A stretch of DNA of 46,356 bases. Origin: a virus. Location: IMG/VR virus record IMGVR_UViG_3300020472_000052, positions 1 through 46,356 of that record; one strand, written 5' to 3'. Positions within the stretch are counted from its first letter, which is position 1. The number at the start of each line of letters is the position of its first letter. Below the pieces are notes generated by a model. It saw only the letters and a list, made by a program, of their open reading frames with translations, had not been told where the DNA came from and ran no database searches. Shown piece by piece: positions 21,784-30,187 of this stretch. Position numbers and translations under genes: made by a program.

Positions 21784-21809
21784 GGGTAGGGGTTTTTTTA
21801 CTCCTATCC
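21784..21809 (+). terminator. Strong hairpin upstream of the capsid gene
   Basis: GGGTAGGGGT (21784-21793) pairs with ACTCCTATCC (21800-21809) over 10 positions with two G-U pairs; the loop is six Ts. It separates the psbA/exported-protein group from the capsid region. There is no T run after the stem, so it is either a weak terminator or an RNA-processing structure that sets the capsid mRNA 5' end. Confidence 0.5.
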
Positions 21810-21852
21810 TTATTCACTTATATAGAATATAGTCACTTACAATTTCATAGAA

Positions 21853-21969
21853 ATGAGACACCTCAGAGTCGGACCTCATTTCAATTGGCACTGGCCCGTA
21901 CGCGGATACCCTTTGCCGTCTAGACGGTGGGAAAGACCACAACAAATTGATCAAAAAAATTTCAGCTGA
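21853..21969 (+). CDS. Possible 38-aa Arg/Trp/Pro-rich peptide before the capsid gene
   Basis: ATG 21853 encodes a 38-residue peptide, MRHLRVGPHFNWHWPVRGYP followed by LPSRRWERPQQIDQ. It is much GC-richer than its surroundings and ends 28 nt before the capsid ATG. A perfect 12-nt palindrome (CCGTCTAGACGG, 21916-21927) lies inside. It could be a real short gene or a conserved leader. No similar protein is known to me. Confidence 0.35.
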   Translation: MRHLRVGPHFNWHWPVRGYPLPSRRWERPQQIDQKNFS

Positions 21970-21997
21970 GAAAGTTAATATTTTTTATCCCATATAA

Positions 21998-23140
21998 ATG
22001 GCACATCAAAGTACAGACATGACCAGTTCACTGACCCAATTAGGTCAGGCAAATGGAGCTGGTGATAAGCGAGGTTTATACCTGAAGTTGTTTTCGGGGG
22101 AATTATTCAAAGGATTCCAACATAACGCCATCGCTAGAGACCTTGTAATGAAGAGAACCCTAAAGAATGGGTCCTCATTACAATTCATCTACACAGGACA
22201 CACCAAAGCGGAATACCATACACCAGGAAACTCAATCCTAGGTAACTCCGATGGTTCACCTCCAGTAGCACAGAAATCAATCACAGTTGATGATCTACTC
22301 ATCTCCAGTGCATTTGTCTATGAGCTAGATGAAACTCTCGCACATTATGAATTAAGAGGAGAAATATCTAAGAAGATTGGATATGCTCTTGCTCAAAAAT
22401 ATGACAGACTTATCTTCCGTGCTATCACACGTGGAGCTAGGGTTGCATCACCTATCACGAAGGCTAACTTCGTTGAACCAGGTGGAACTCAGATACGCGT
22501 AGGTACTACAGGTACTAATGCATCAGATGCTTATAACTCAGCAAACCTAGTTAATGCATTCTATGACGCAGCTGCTGCCCTCGATGAGAAGGGAATCAGT
22601 ACTGACGGACGTGTAGGTGTACTAAACCCAAGACAGTACTATGAGCTTATCCAAGCTGTAGGAAGTAATGGTTTAGTTAACCGTGATAATCAAGGTTCTG
22701 CACTACAAGAAGGCAACGGTATCATTGAAATTGCAGGCATCAAGATCTACAAGTCAATGAACATACCATTCTTCGGTAACTACGGTACTAAGTTTGGTAC
22801 AGCTTCTGCTACAAACCCTGGAGTTACTTCTCCTGGTAACATCGGTTCATTCATCGGTGAAACTGCAGAAGATGCTTCGGGAGCTCAAACCGGTATTCAA
22901 AATGATTACGGTACAGCTACCGAATTAGGGTCTCAATCTTGCGGTCTTATCTTCCAGAAAGAAGCTGCAGGTGTAGTAGAGTCTATTGGTCCTCAAGTCC
23001 AAATAACTTCTGGGGACGTTTCCGTGATTTATCAGGGTGACGTGATTCTAGGACGTTTGGCAATGGGAGCCGATTACCTAAATCCAGCTGCTTCTGTTGA
23101 ACTGTACGCAGGTACAGCAACTGCTCCAGCTGCATTCTAA
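21998..23140 (+). CDS. Major capsid protein (T7 gp10-like)
   Basis: HK97-fold shell protein, 380 aa. It follows the T7 capsid layout: N-terminal ALKLFSGEL-type segment (LYLKLFSGELFKGFQHNAIA), extended loop FIYTGHTKAEYHTPG, helix ETLAHYELRGEISKKIGYAL, and the P-domain segment RVGVLNPRQYYELIQ. No programmed frameshift product is evident, since the stop is followed at once by a terminator. The AT-rich 28-nt leader lacks a clear Shine-Dalgarno sequence, surprising for the most abundant virion protein. Confidence 0.95.
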   Translation: MAHQSTDMTSSLTQLGQANGAGDKRGLYLKLFSGELFKGFQHNAIARDLVMKRTLKNGSSLQFIYTGHTKAEYHTPGNSILGNSDGSPPVAQKSITVDDLLISSAFVYELDETLAHYELRGEISKKIGYALAQKYDRLIFRAITRGARVASPITKANFVEPGGTQIRVGTTGTNASDAYNSANLVNAFYDAAAALDEKGISTDGRVGVLNPRQYYELIQAVGSNGLVNRDNQGSALQEGNGIIEIAGIKIYKSMNIPFFGNYGTKFGTASATNPGVTSPGNIGSFIGETAEDASGAQTGIQNDYGTATELGSQSCGLIFQKEAAGVVESIGPQVQITSGDVSVIYQGDVILGRLAMGADYLNPAASVELYAGTATAPAAF

Positions 23141-23165
23141 GTTCACAACTTTAACCAACATCCAA

Positions 23166-23192
23166 GGGGAGTCTTCGGGCTCCCTTTTTTTT
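23166..23192 (+). terminator. Intrinsic terminator after the capsid gene
   Basis: GGGAGTC (23167-23173), UUCG loop, GGCTCCC (23178-23184), then eight Ts (23185-23192). It is the best Rho-independent terminator in the window and sits exactly where T7 has T-phi behind gene 10, which would limit transcription into the tail genes and favour capsid mRNA. Confidence 0.92.
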
Positions 23193-23212
23193 ATTTACAT
23201 AAATTTATAATT

Positions 23213-23842
23213 ATGCCCTTTCCAACCACTAACGCTACCCAAGAGTTACCAGCTATAAATCAAATACTTGCGTCTGTGGGTCAGGCACCTGTAACGACAC
23301 TCGATCAAACCAACCCAGACGTTGCGATTGCATACGATACACTGTTACAAGTGTCACGGGAAGTGCAAGCTGAAGGATGGACTTTCAATAGAGAGTACCA
23401 TGTGGAGTTTACACCTGATACAAACAACGAAGTTTTGATAGCAAATAATGTATTACAAATTAAACTGACAAACAACGCTTCTAATATGGATTATAATGCT
23501 GTAAGAAGAAGCGGTAAATTATATGACAATCAACATCACACTTATTCTTGGGCTGATTTTTCAGGAGAAAAAATTAAATGTGATGTAGTTTGGTTCTTTG
23601 ATTGGGTTGACCTACCTAAACCTATTCAAGACTTTATTACAGCAAGAGCTGCTGTTTTAGTTTCTTCTAGAATTGTAGGAGACACTGCTCAGTATCAAAT
23701 GCTCCAACAAAACGAAGCATATACAAGAGCATTAGCTTTAGAGTATGAAACTAATCAAGGTGAGTATACCTTCTTTGGACATCCTGAAGGTGATCAAAAT
23801 TATTATAATAGCTACCAACCTTACCAAGCACTGTACCGATAA
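23213..23842 (+). CDS. Tail tubular protein A (T7 gp11-like)
   Basis: 209-aa gatekeeper/adaptor ring protein that joins the portal to the tail nozzle. N-terminal ELPAINQILASVGQAPVTTL and VQAEGWTFNREYHVEFTPD are hallmarks of gp11, and FITARAAVLVSSRIVGD is the C-terminal helix. It is the first gene after the capsid terminator and is followed by gp12 with no gap. Confidence 0.95.
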   Translation: MPFPTTNATQELPAINQILASVGQAPVTTLDQTNPDVAIAYDTLLQVSREVQAEGWTFNREYHVEFTPDTNNEVLIANNVLQIKLTNNASNMDYNAVRRSGKLYDNQHHTYSWADFSGEKIKCDVVWFFDWVDLPKPIQDFITARAAVLVSSRIVGDTAQYQMLQQNEAYTRALALEYETNQGEYTFFGHPEGDQNYYNSYQPYQALYR

Positions 23843-26680
23843 ATGCCTTCTGTAACTCAACGAATTGACAATTATTTAGGTGGAGTATCTAGGCAATCTG
23901 ATGATAAAAAAAACCCAGGTCAAGTCCGAGAGTGTCTCAATGGTTATCCAGACTCAACTTTTGGATTAACTAAAAGACCAGGATTAAAATTTATCAGTAA
24001 CTTAGGTACTGGCACTACATATGATTCATCGAAATGGTTTTATATAGCCAGAGATGATAACGAAAAATACATAGGATGTATCACACCTGCTTCTGGAGGA
24101 AGTCCAGGGGACATTGATATATGGAATGCATCAACTGGAGCTGCATGTACTGTTAACTATGGTACAGGAGCACAGGCATACCTTACAGGAGCACGTACAA
24201 ACTATGACGTACTGACTGTACAAGATACATCTATTATAACAAATAATTTATTAACAGTAGCTACATTAGCTAACCCAAGTTTTACTCCTAAAAAGCAAGC
24301 AACTCTTGTTTTAAATGGTTCAACAGCTAGTGTAACTTATAGTTTTAATATTAATGGAGTAGCATTTACTGTAGCAACAGGTGCTAGTGATACATATGAT
24401 AGTACATTAACATTAATTAAAACTGAATTAGATAGTAGAAGTGTAGCAAATAGCTGGAGTCTCACTAATACTAAATATCAAAACTCTTTACAAATAGATA
24501 GAGCAATTGCTTTTACTATCACTGCTAAAGGTGGAGATAATAATGATAGAATAAAAGTATTTCAAGATGAAGTTACTACAATAACAGAACTACCTAATCA
24601 ATCTTTTAATGGACATATTGTTAAAATTAATAATACTGATTCAGTAAACGATACTTACTTTTCAAAATTCATAGCATATGATGGGACATCAGGTGAAGGT
24701 TATTGGGAAGAGACTAGAGATCCATCAAAGTCTTCAGGTCTTAATAATACCACAATGCCTCATGAGTTAATTAATAATTCTACTAATACATTTACATTTC
24801 AAAAAATAACATGGACTGCTAGATTAACTGGTGACGATACTACAAATGAACATCCTAGTTTTGTTGGTAATAAAATACAACAATCATTTTTTCATAAAAA
24901 TAGATTAGGTTTTTTATCAAAAGATAATGTATCATTAAGTCAAGCATCAGAATATTATAATTTCTATTTTACGTCAGCGCGTACAGTTACAGATTCAGAT
25001 CCTGTAGACTTAGGCGTCTCTACTACAAAACCTGCATTTCTACATGCTGTTATTCCTACTACTCAGGGTCTCGTACTCTTCAGTAAGAACCAGCAATTCT
25101 TAATGTCAGGCGCAGATGGAAATTTAACACCATCAACTGTTACTACTTCAGTTATCTCCAATTATGAAATGGATGATACTGTTGATCCAGTTGATATGGG
25201 TACTAATATTAATTTTATAAGTAAGACACCAAGTTATACTCGAATATTCGGTATGGTCACACGTGGTCAAAACGAAAACCCAGACGTCTTAGACATAGGA
25301 AGAATTGTAAAAGAATGGGTACCAGCTACTGTAGATACGTTTATTGCTAGCCCCCAAAATCAATTCATAGCTTTGTCAGGACAAGCTTCTAATAAGATAT
25401 ATTTTTATAGAACATATAGTGAAGGAGAACAGAGTATTGTACAAGCATGGTTTAATTGGCAACTGTGTGGTACGGTACAAGGCATGGCAGTTGACTCCGA
25501 TGATATGTATATTGTTACTAAGCAAGGTAGTCAATTTTCATTAAGTAAAGCAAGTTTAAGTCAAAGTCCTGAAGATGCTATAATTGTCAGCAACCAAGGT
25601 CAAAGAATTAATCCTTGTGTAGATTTATATGCTGTTGCATCCAGTGTTCATTATAGAGGTGTAGATAGTATTACTATAACTAATGGAGGATCTGGTTATT
25701 CATCAGCACCAACTGTTACTATAACAGGGGTTACAGGAACATCTGCTACTGGTACGCCAGGGTCAGGTGCTACTGCAACTGCTACAGTAACTAGTGGAGC
25801 TGTATCAGCCATAACTATAACAGCATCAGGTAGTGGATATACTAATGGTATAGCAATTACAATTTCAGGTGGAGGAGGTTCTAGTGCAACTGCAACTGGA
25901 ACTATGTATGAAGGAACTAAGGTTTACTTACCTTATAATAATGTTCCAACTTTAACACCAGTATTAGTTATTGCTGGTAGTACAGCTACAGGTCAATTCA
26001 TTGAATCTGGTTTCACATCAACCCCTGAAAGTTCAACTGATGGTGTAGGTACATATTTAAAAGTACCTAAAAAAGATTTTACAAGTGTTGCATCTGATGT
26101 CTATGTTGGATGGAAATATGACTTTGATATTATTTTACCTAAAACTTATTTCAGGTCAGAGTCTGGATCAGATTTCTCAGCTAAACTTACTATTGCGAGA
26201 ATGAAATTTGCTGTAGGTTTATCAGGTGTTATGGCATTCAAACTTAAATCCACAGGTGTCAGGCAAGGTGAAAAAGAATTTCAAGGTGATGGTACTACAA
26301 AAGATTTTGAATGGCTTACTAGTGAAATAGATACAGTAGATAGAGATCAAATAAAAGTAAAAGTAAATAATGTTGTACAGCAGTCAACTGCTTTCTCATT
26401 CCTAAGTGATACTAAAATTAGATTTGGTACTGCTCCAACTGCTACTGAAACAGTATTAGTTTATATAGACGAATGGTATGACCTTAATCCTACTGCAATA
26501 GCTGATACATATCTAGCTAATGATGTAGCATTATCAGAACAATCAGTTTTCAGTTTACCAATTCATCAAAGAACTGAGAATTTTCAATTAAGAATCTTTA
26601 ATGATTCACCATTCCCAGTTTCTTTAAACTCTATGATGTGGGAAGGAAATTATTCACCACGTTTTTATAGGAGAACTTAA
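23843..26680 (+). CDS. Tail tubular protein B (T7 gp12-like nozzle)
   Basis: Nozzle protein of the tail tube, 945 aa. The N-terminus (VTQRIDNYLGGVSRQSDDKK, then CLNGYPDSTFGLTKRPGLKF) is diagnostic. The region HKNRLGFLSKDNVSLSQASE and the C-terminal FQLRIFNDSPFPVSLNSMMW are also typical. Residues about 612-690 form a Gly/Ser/Thr-rich insertion (ITITNGGSGYSSAPTVTITG and similar repeats), longer than in T7 gp12, that resembles surface-exposed adhesive beta repeats. It abuts gp11 and precedes the internal virion protein genes. Confidence 0.94.
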   Translation: MPSVTQRIDNYLGGVSRQSDDKKNPGQVRECLNGYPDSTFGLTKRPGLKFISNLGTGTTYDSSKWFYIARDDNEKYIGCITPASGGSPGDIDIWNASTGAACTVNYGTGAQAYLTGARTNYDVLTVQDTSIITNNLLTVATLANPSFTPKKQATLVLNGSTASVTYSFNINGVAFTVATGASDTYDSTLTLIKTELDSRSVANSWSLTNTKYQNSLQIDRAIAFTITAKGGDNNDRIKVFQDEVTTITELPNQSFNGHIVKINNTDSVNDTYFSKFIAYDGTSGEGYWEETRDPSKSSGLNNTTMPHELINNSTNTFTFQKITWTARLTGDDTTNEHPSFVGNKIQQSFFHKNRLGFLSKDNVSLSQASEYYNFYFTSARTVTDSDPVDLGVSTTKPAFLHAVIPTTQGLVLFSKNQQFLMSGADGNLTPSTVTTSVISNYEMDDTVDPVDMGTNINFISKTPSYTRIFGMVTRGQNENPDVLDIGRIVKEWVPATVDTFIASPQNQFIALSGQASNKIYFYRTYSEGEQSIVQAWFNWQLCGTVQGMAVDSDDMYIVTKQGSQFSLSKASLSQSPEDAIIVSNQGQRINPCVDLYAVASSVHYRGVDSITITNGGSGYSSAPTVTITGVTGTSATGTPGSGATATATVTSGAVSAITITASGSGYTNGIAITISGGGGSSATATGTMYEGTKVYLPYNNVPTLTPVLVIAGSTATGQFIESGFTSTPESSTDGVGTYLKVPKKDFTSVASDVYVGWKYDFDIILPKTYFRSESGSDFSAKLTIARMKFAVGLSGVMAFKLKSTGVRQGEKEFQGDGTTKDFEWLTSEIDTVDRDQIKVKVNNVVQQSTAFSFLSDTKIRFGTAPTATETVLVYIDEWYDLNPTAIADTYLANDVALSEQSVFSLPIHQRTENFQLRIFNDSPFPVSLNSMMWEGNYSPRFYRRT

Positions 26681-26682
26681 AT

Positions 26683-27681
26683 ATGTATCAAATGATGAAT
26701 CATGACTTTGGAGTTCCCTACTCTGACGCTGAAGAAAATTTAAAACCTAAAGGTGCTAATAGATTTCATGAGAAACATCTAGCTGAATCTGGTTTAGAGA
26801 TGAATTTTTGGAACTTCTTCATACCAATTGTTAGTACTGTTTTCTCTTCAGTATCTAAGAAGAACGATCAAAGACAGCAAGCACAAGCACAAGATAATAA
26901 TTCAGAATTACAATACGAATATAATTTAGATGCCTGGAAAAAGAGAGGTGAAGTTACTCAATTAAATTATGATCATAATGTAAAGAAATCTAAAGCTACA
27001 TATGAGCATGGATTAGATATGGCAAGGCTTCAAGATGAAGTCAATACTCAGAAATATAATCAACAATTAAAGATAAGGCAGCTTGAATTAGAAGGTAAGG
27101 ATTCAGAGTTTGGTCATTCTGAAGCTTTATATGAAGCACAAATAGGTTTCAATAAATTAAGTGCTCAAGCTGCAATCAATGCAGAGTATAATCAATATCA
27201 AGAAATTAGATATGACAATCTAATGAAACTACAAGATGAAGAATTATCTAGTATAGTAGCTATGGGAGCTGCAAAACTTAAAGGTGATTGGCGTAATTCA
27301 CGTAAAATCGCTCAAGCACATTTATATCAAACAGGTGTAAATGAACAAGTTTTATATGATTCTTTATTAAGTGGAGCTAAAGCTACAAAAGATGCAATCA
27401 ATCAAGTAGGTTTAGATAAATTAGGAGCTGATGTACGTGCTCAAGCTGAAAGGATAAAACAACCTGGTGAAGTACCTATGCCTTTACAACCATTCGCTAC
27501 ACCATTACCAATGCATATACCCCCAAGACCTCTTACAGAAGCTGACTTCGGTGCTGCACCAATTAAAGGTGCCGCTGCATATGCACCTAGTGCTATGTCT
27601 ACAGTAGGAGACGTTGTTGGTGGATTAGGTAGTTTAGACCAAAATGTATGGGAAGGTTTAGGGGATTGGCTCAAAAAATGA
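26683..27681 (+). CDS. Internal virion protein, gp14-like
   Basis: 332 aa. A hydrophobic segment near residue 42-57 (NFWNFFIPIVSTVFSS) is followed by a long Gln-rich coiled coil (RQQAQAQDNNSELQYEYNLD onwards) and a Pro/Gly/Ala-rich C-terminus. Size, order (between gp12 and gp15-like) and the single hydrophobic patch fit the ejected protein that forms the outer-membrane channel in T7. Sequence similarity itself is low, so the call rests on position and architecture. Start could be one of several Mets. Confidence 0.75.
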   Translation: MYQMMNHDFGVPYSDAEENLKPKGANRFHEKHLAESGLEMNFWNFFIPIVSTVFSSVSKKNDQRQQAQAQDNNSELQYEYNLDAWKKRGEVTQLNYDHNVKKSKATYEHGLDMARLQDEVNTQKYNQQLKIRQLELEGKDSEFGHSEALYEAQIGFNKLSAQAAINAEYNQYQEIRYDNLMKLQDEELSSIVAMGAAKLKGDWRNSRKIAQAHLYQTGVNEQVLYDSLLSGAKATKDAINQVGLDKLGADVRAQAERIKQPGEVPMPLQPFATPLPMHIPPRPLTEADFGAAPIKGAAAYAPSAMSTVGDVVGGLGSLDQNVWEGLGDWLKK

Positions 27682-27694
27682 CTAGTAACTAAAC

Positions 27695-30187
27695 ATGAGT
27701 AACAACAAAAGAAATTTCGAGGGGCACGCCCGTCGTACAGGCTTTAATAGTATACAACTAAGTAGAGCTGCAATTAATGCTAATAAACAATCTAATGCTG
27801 AGAGTTTACGAGTTCTTAGAGAGCAACAGATTGATGAAGAGCAGAAAAAACTACAACTTATTAGAGGTAAAGATGCTGCATTCAGAGCTGATCAAGCACA
27901 GATGGATGCTAACCAAAACCTTGAAGGAGATTATGCTCAGAATTATTTGAATTCTATAGCTACTAATAAAGGTATAGCTAATGAATCTTTAAATACTAGA
28001 TTAGATAATATTAAAAGAAAAGGTGAAGATTTAAGAACCTTTAGTGAAGGTGCAGCAAATATTGCAATTAACATAGATAAGATACGAACTGAAAATAAAG
28101 AAGTAGCTGCTTTGATAGCTGGTTTTGATTTTGATTTATCTGATGAACAAGTTCAAGAAGAATTAAAAAATTCTAAAATTGCTGAAGACACGCTACAAGC
28201 TTATTCTACACAACGTCAGAAACAAGTAGCTTTATATTTAAAAGCTGGTTTAGATCCAAAATTTATCGCAGAAGAAGTTTCTAAAGATAAGAATGCTGAT
28301 TTTAGATTAGTTAAAGAAAATATAAAAGTACTTGCAGCTCAGTATCCACAATGGTTTCAAAATAAAATACATGAATTAGGGGTTACTACTTCTGCTGAAA
28401 TTGCTATAGCTAGAGGTGCTATATCTTATCAATACTTAGCTGAAAATGGTTTTGTTGATGAAAAAGGTAAGGTAATCAATAGATCTGCATTAAGGCCATT
28501 ATTTCAGGGTATGCAATCAGCATACAATTCTGAAGTCAATGCTGCTACTATGCAGGAATTAGAAGTAGCTACTACAAGTAAGTATACTGATTACCTAGAT
28601 GTCTGGTCATTAGATAAAGATAACCCACAGAATTTTTATAACTTAATAGAAAGTACTAAGAACTTAGTAAAGGATGGGAAGGCTGTAGGTACAGGTGCTG
28701 TACAATATCTAATGACAAATGTTTTATCAGATGTTGATACAGTAAGTAACCAAGAATTAGAAGATATACTTGATCTACCTATACCAAAGGAGTGGGCACA
28801 AAAAGCTGGACAAACTTTCAGAGATCGATATCAAACAGGTGGTGTCAATGGAGCTATCCTTGCTGAAGTTTTTGAAAAACGCAGTACTGATGCACATAAC
28901 AATAGAGTTAAAAATGAAAGAATAGAAGCACAAGTTCATAAAAAGAAAATAGAAGAGTCTCTAGCATATGTAAGGGGAGATGATCCTGATAAAGCATGGG
29001 ATGGAGATGAAAAAGATCTTAACAAACTTATCCTTGAAATGAAGAAAGAGGGTATTGATACTAATCAACTAGAGGTGTATCTTGTAGAGAGTAATGAAAA
29101 TAAAAATGAATTATGGTGGACTGAATATTTGCAAGAAAAAGATGATAATGGTGATTTACTTTTAAGTGATCTTACAGATGCAGCTATACCACCTGATGTT
29201 CGTACTAAATTTGCAGACAAAGCCCGTTCCATGGAGGATCTATATAAAGAGGCTGGGGCACAAGAATCAGAAATAACAAGTACATTCAATACATTATTAA
29301 GAGGTAAATTAGGAGCAGAATCAACTGACGATCAAGTATCCTATACACTTAACCCTGCTTTATGGGAAGCTAGAAAACTATTCAAAAGAACATTTAAATA
29401 TAATCTTAAAACTACTGATCCAGTTAGAGCTTTAAACGATGCAGTAACTAGTACTGTTGAGACTATAGAGAAAGGTGAAGGTAAGTGGAAAGTTATCGGA
29501 GGTAGAGAGCATGGAGGAAAAGGCTTTTTCGCAGGATTTAAATCTGGAGATCATGAAGGTGCTTATACAGTAAAACCTGATCTATTAGAAGAAACATTAG
29601 TAGAGATAGCTAAAGATCCTTCAAAATTAAAAACTCAATTATTATTCGAACCTTCTGTATATAAAAAAATCAACGAGCAGCTTAAAGGAGGAGGCTCTAT
29701 AACTATGCCTGACTTATTGAATGACCTAGATATAAGTACAAAAGGTGAGTATGGTACTAGAAGTGAAATGCTAAATAATCAATTAGAACTTTTCGATAAA
29801 CAGAATGATGGTATATACCCAGAGAGAATGGGTGTTACTATAAGAGACAAACTTCTTGAGGAAACTGAAGATGATGCAATTAAAAATATAATTAAAAGAA
29901 TTAAAACCCCAACTGATTTATATAATGCAGCTAAAATTATTGAAGCTGAAAAAGGTAACATAGATCCAAAAGAATTGATGGATCCGTCTGTTGCTTCTCA
30001 AGTTACAGATGAAACTAGCATTGATCAGGGTGGTTCTGAACCTTATGATTATGATATCAAGGCATCTGATTTTCCATTACCAGAAAGCAATGGGTCTTCA
30101 ACTATCCAAGAAGTTGACCTTGATGGTACAATCGATTATGTAGAAACTATCGGTGGTAAACGTGTCCGCTTAAATACTTATGAATGA
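27695..30187 (+). CDS. Internal virion protein, gp15-like
   Basis: Large, mostly helical, soluble protein of 830 aa (T7 gp15 is about 750) in the gp15 slot. The N-terminus is basic (NNKRNFEGHARRTGFNSIQL). It is expected to be part of the inner core stack and to be ejected with gp14- and gp16-like proteins as the periplasmic DNA conduit. No catalytic motif seen. It overlaps the gp16-like gene by 8 nt. Confidence 0.82.
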   Translation: MSNNKRNFEGHARRTGFNSIQLSRAAINANKQSNAESLRVLREQQIDEEQKKLQLIRGKDAAFRADQAQMDANQNLEGDYAQNYLNSIATNKGIANESLNTRLDNIKRKGEDLRTFSEGAANIAINIDKIRTENKEVAALIAGFDFDLSDEQVQEELKNSKIAEDTLQAYSTQRQKQVALYLKAGLDPKFIAEEVSKDKNADFRLVKENIKVLAAQYPQWFQNKIHELGVTTSAEIAIARGAISYQYLAENGFVDEKGKVINRSALRPLFQGMQSAYNSEVNAATMQELEVATTSKYTDYLDVWSLDKDNPQNFYNLIESTKNLVKDGKAVGTGAVQYLMTNVLSDVDTVSNQELEDILDLPIPKEWAQKAGQTFRDRYQTGGVNGAILAEVFEKRSTDAHNNRVKNERIEAQVHKKKIEESLAYVRGDDPDKAWDGDEKDLNKLILEMKKEGIDTNQLEVYLVESNENKNELWWTEYLQEKDDNGDLLLSDLTDAAIPPDVRTKFADKARSMEDLYKEAGAQESEITSTFNTLLRGKLGAESTDDQVSYTLNPALWEARKLFKRTFKYNLKTTDPVRALNDAVTSTVETIEKGEGKWKVIGGREHGGKGFFAGFKSGDHEGAYTVKPDLLEETLVEIAKDPSKLKTQLLFEPSVYKKINEQLKGGGSITMPDLLNDLDISTKGEYGTRSEMLNNQLELFDKQNDGIYPERMGVTIRDKLLEETEDDAIKNIIKRIKTPTDLYNAAKIIEAEKGNIDPKELMDPSVASQVTDETSIDQGGSEPYDYDIKASDFPLPESNGSSTIQEVDLDGTIDYVETIGGKRVRLNTYE

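Noticed and set aside
21711-21923. 70-aa frame with a Lys run and a hydrophobic segment between psbA and capsid.
   Set aside because: Its only ATG is inside the preceding 58-aa gene, the hydrophobic part covers the hairpin at 21784-21809, and the 3' part overlaps the more plausible 38-aa frame.
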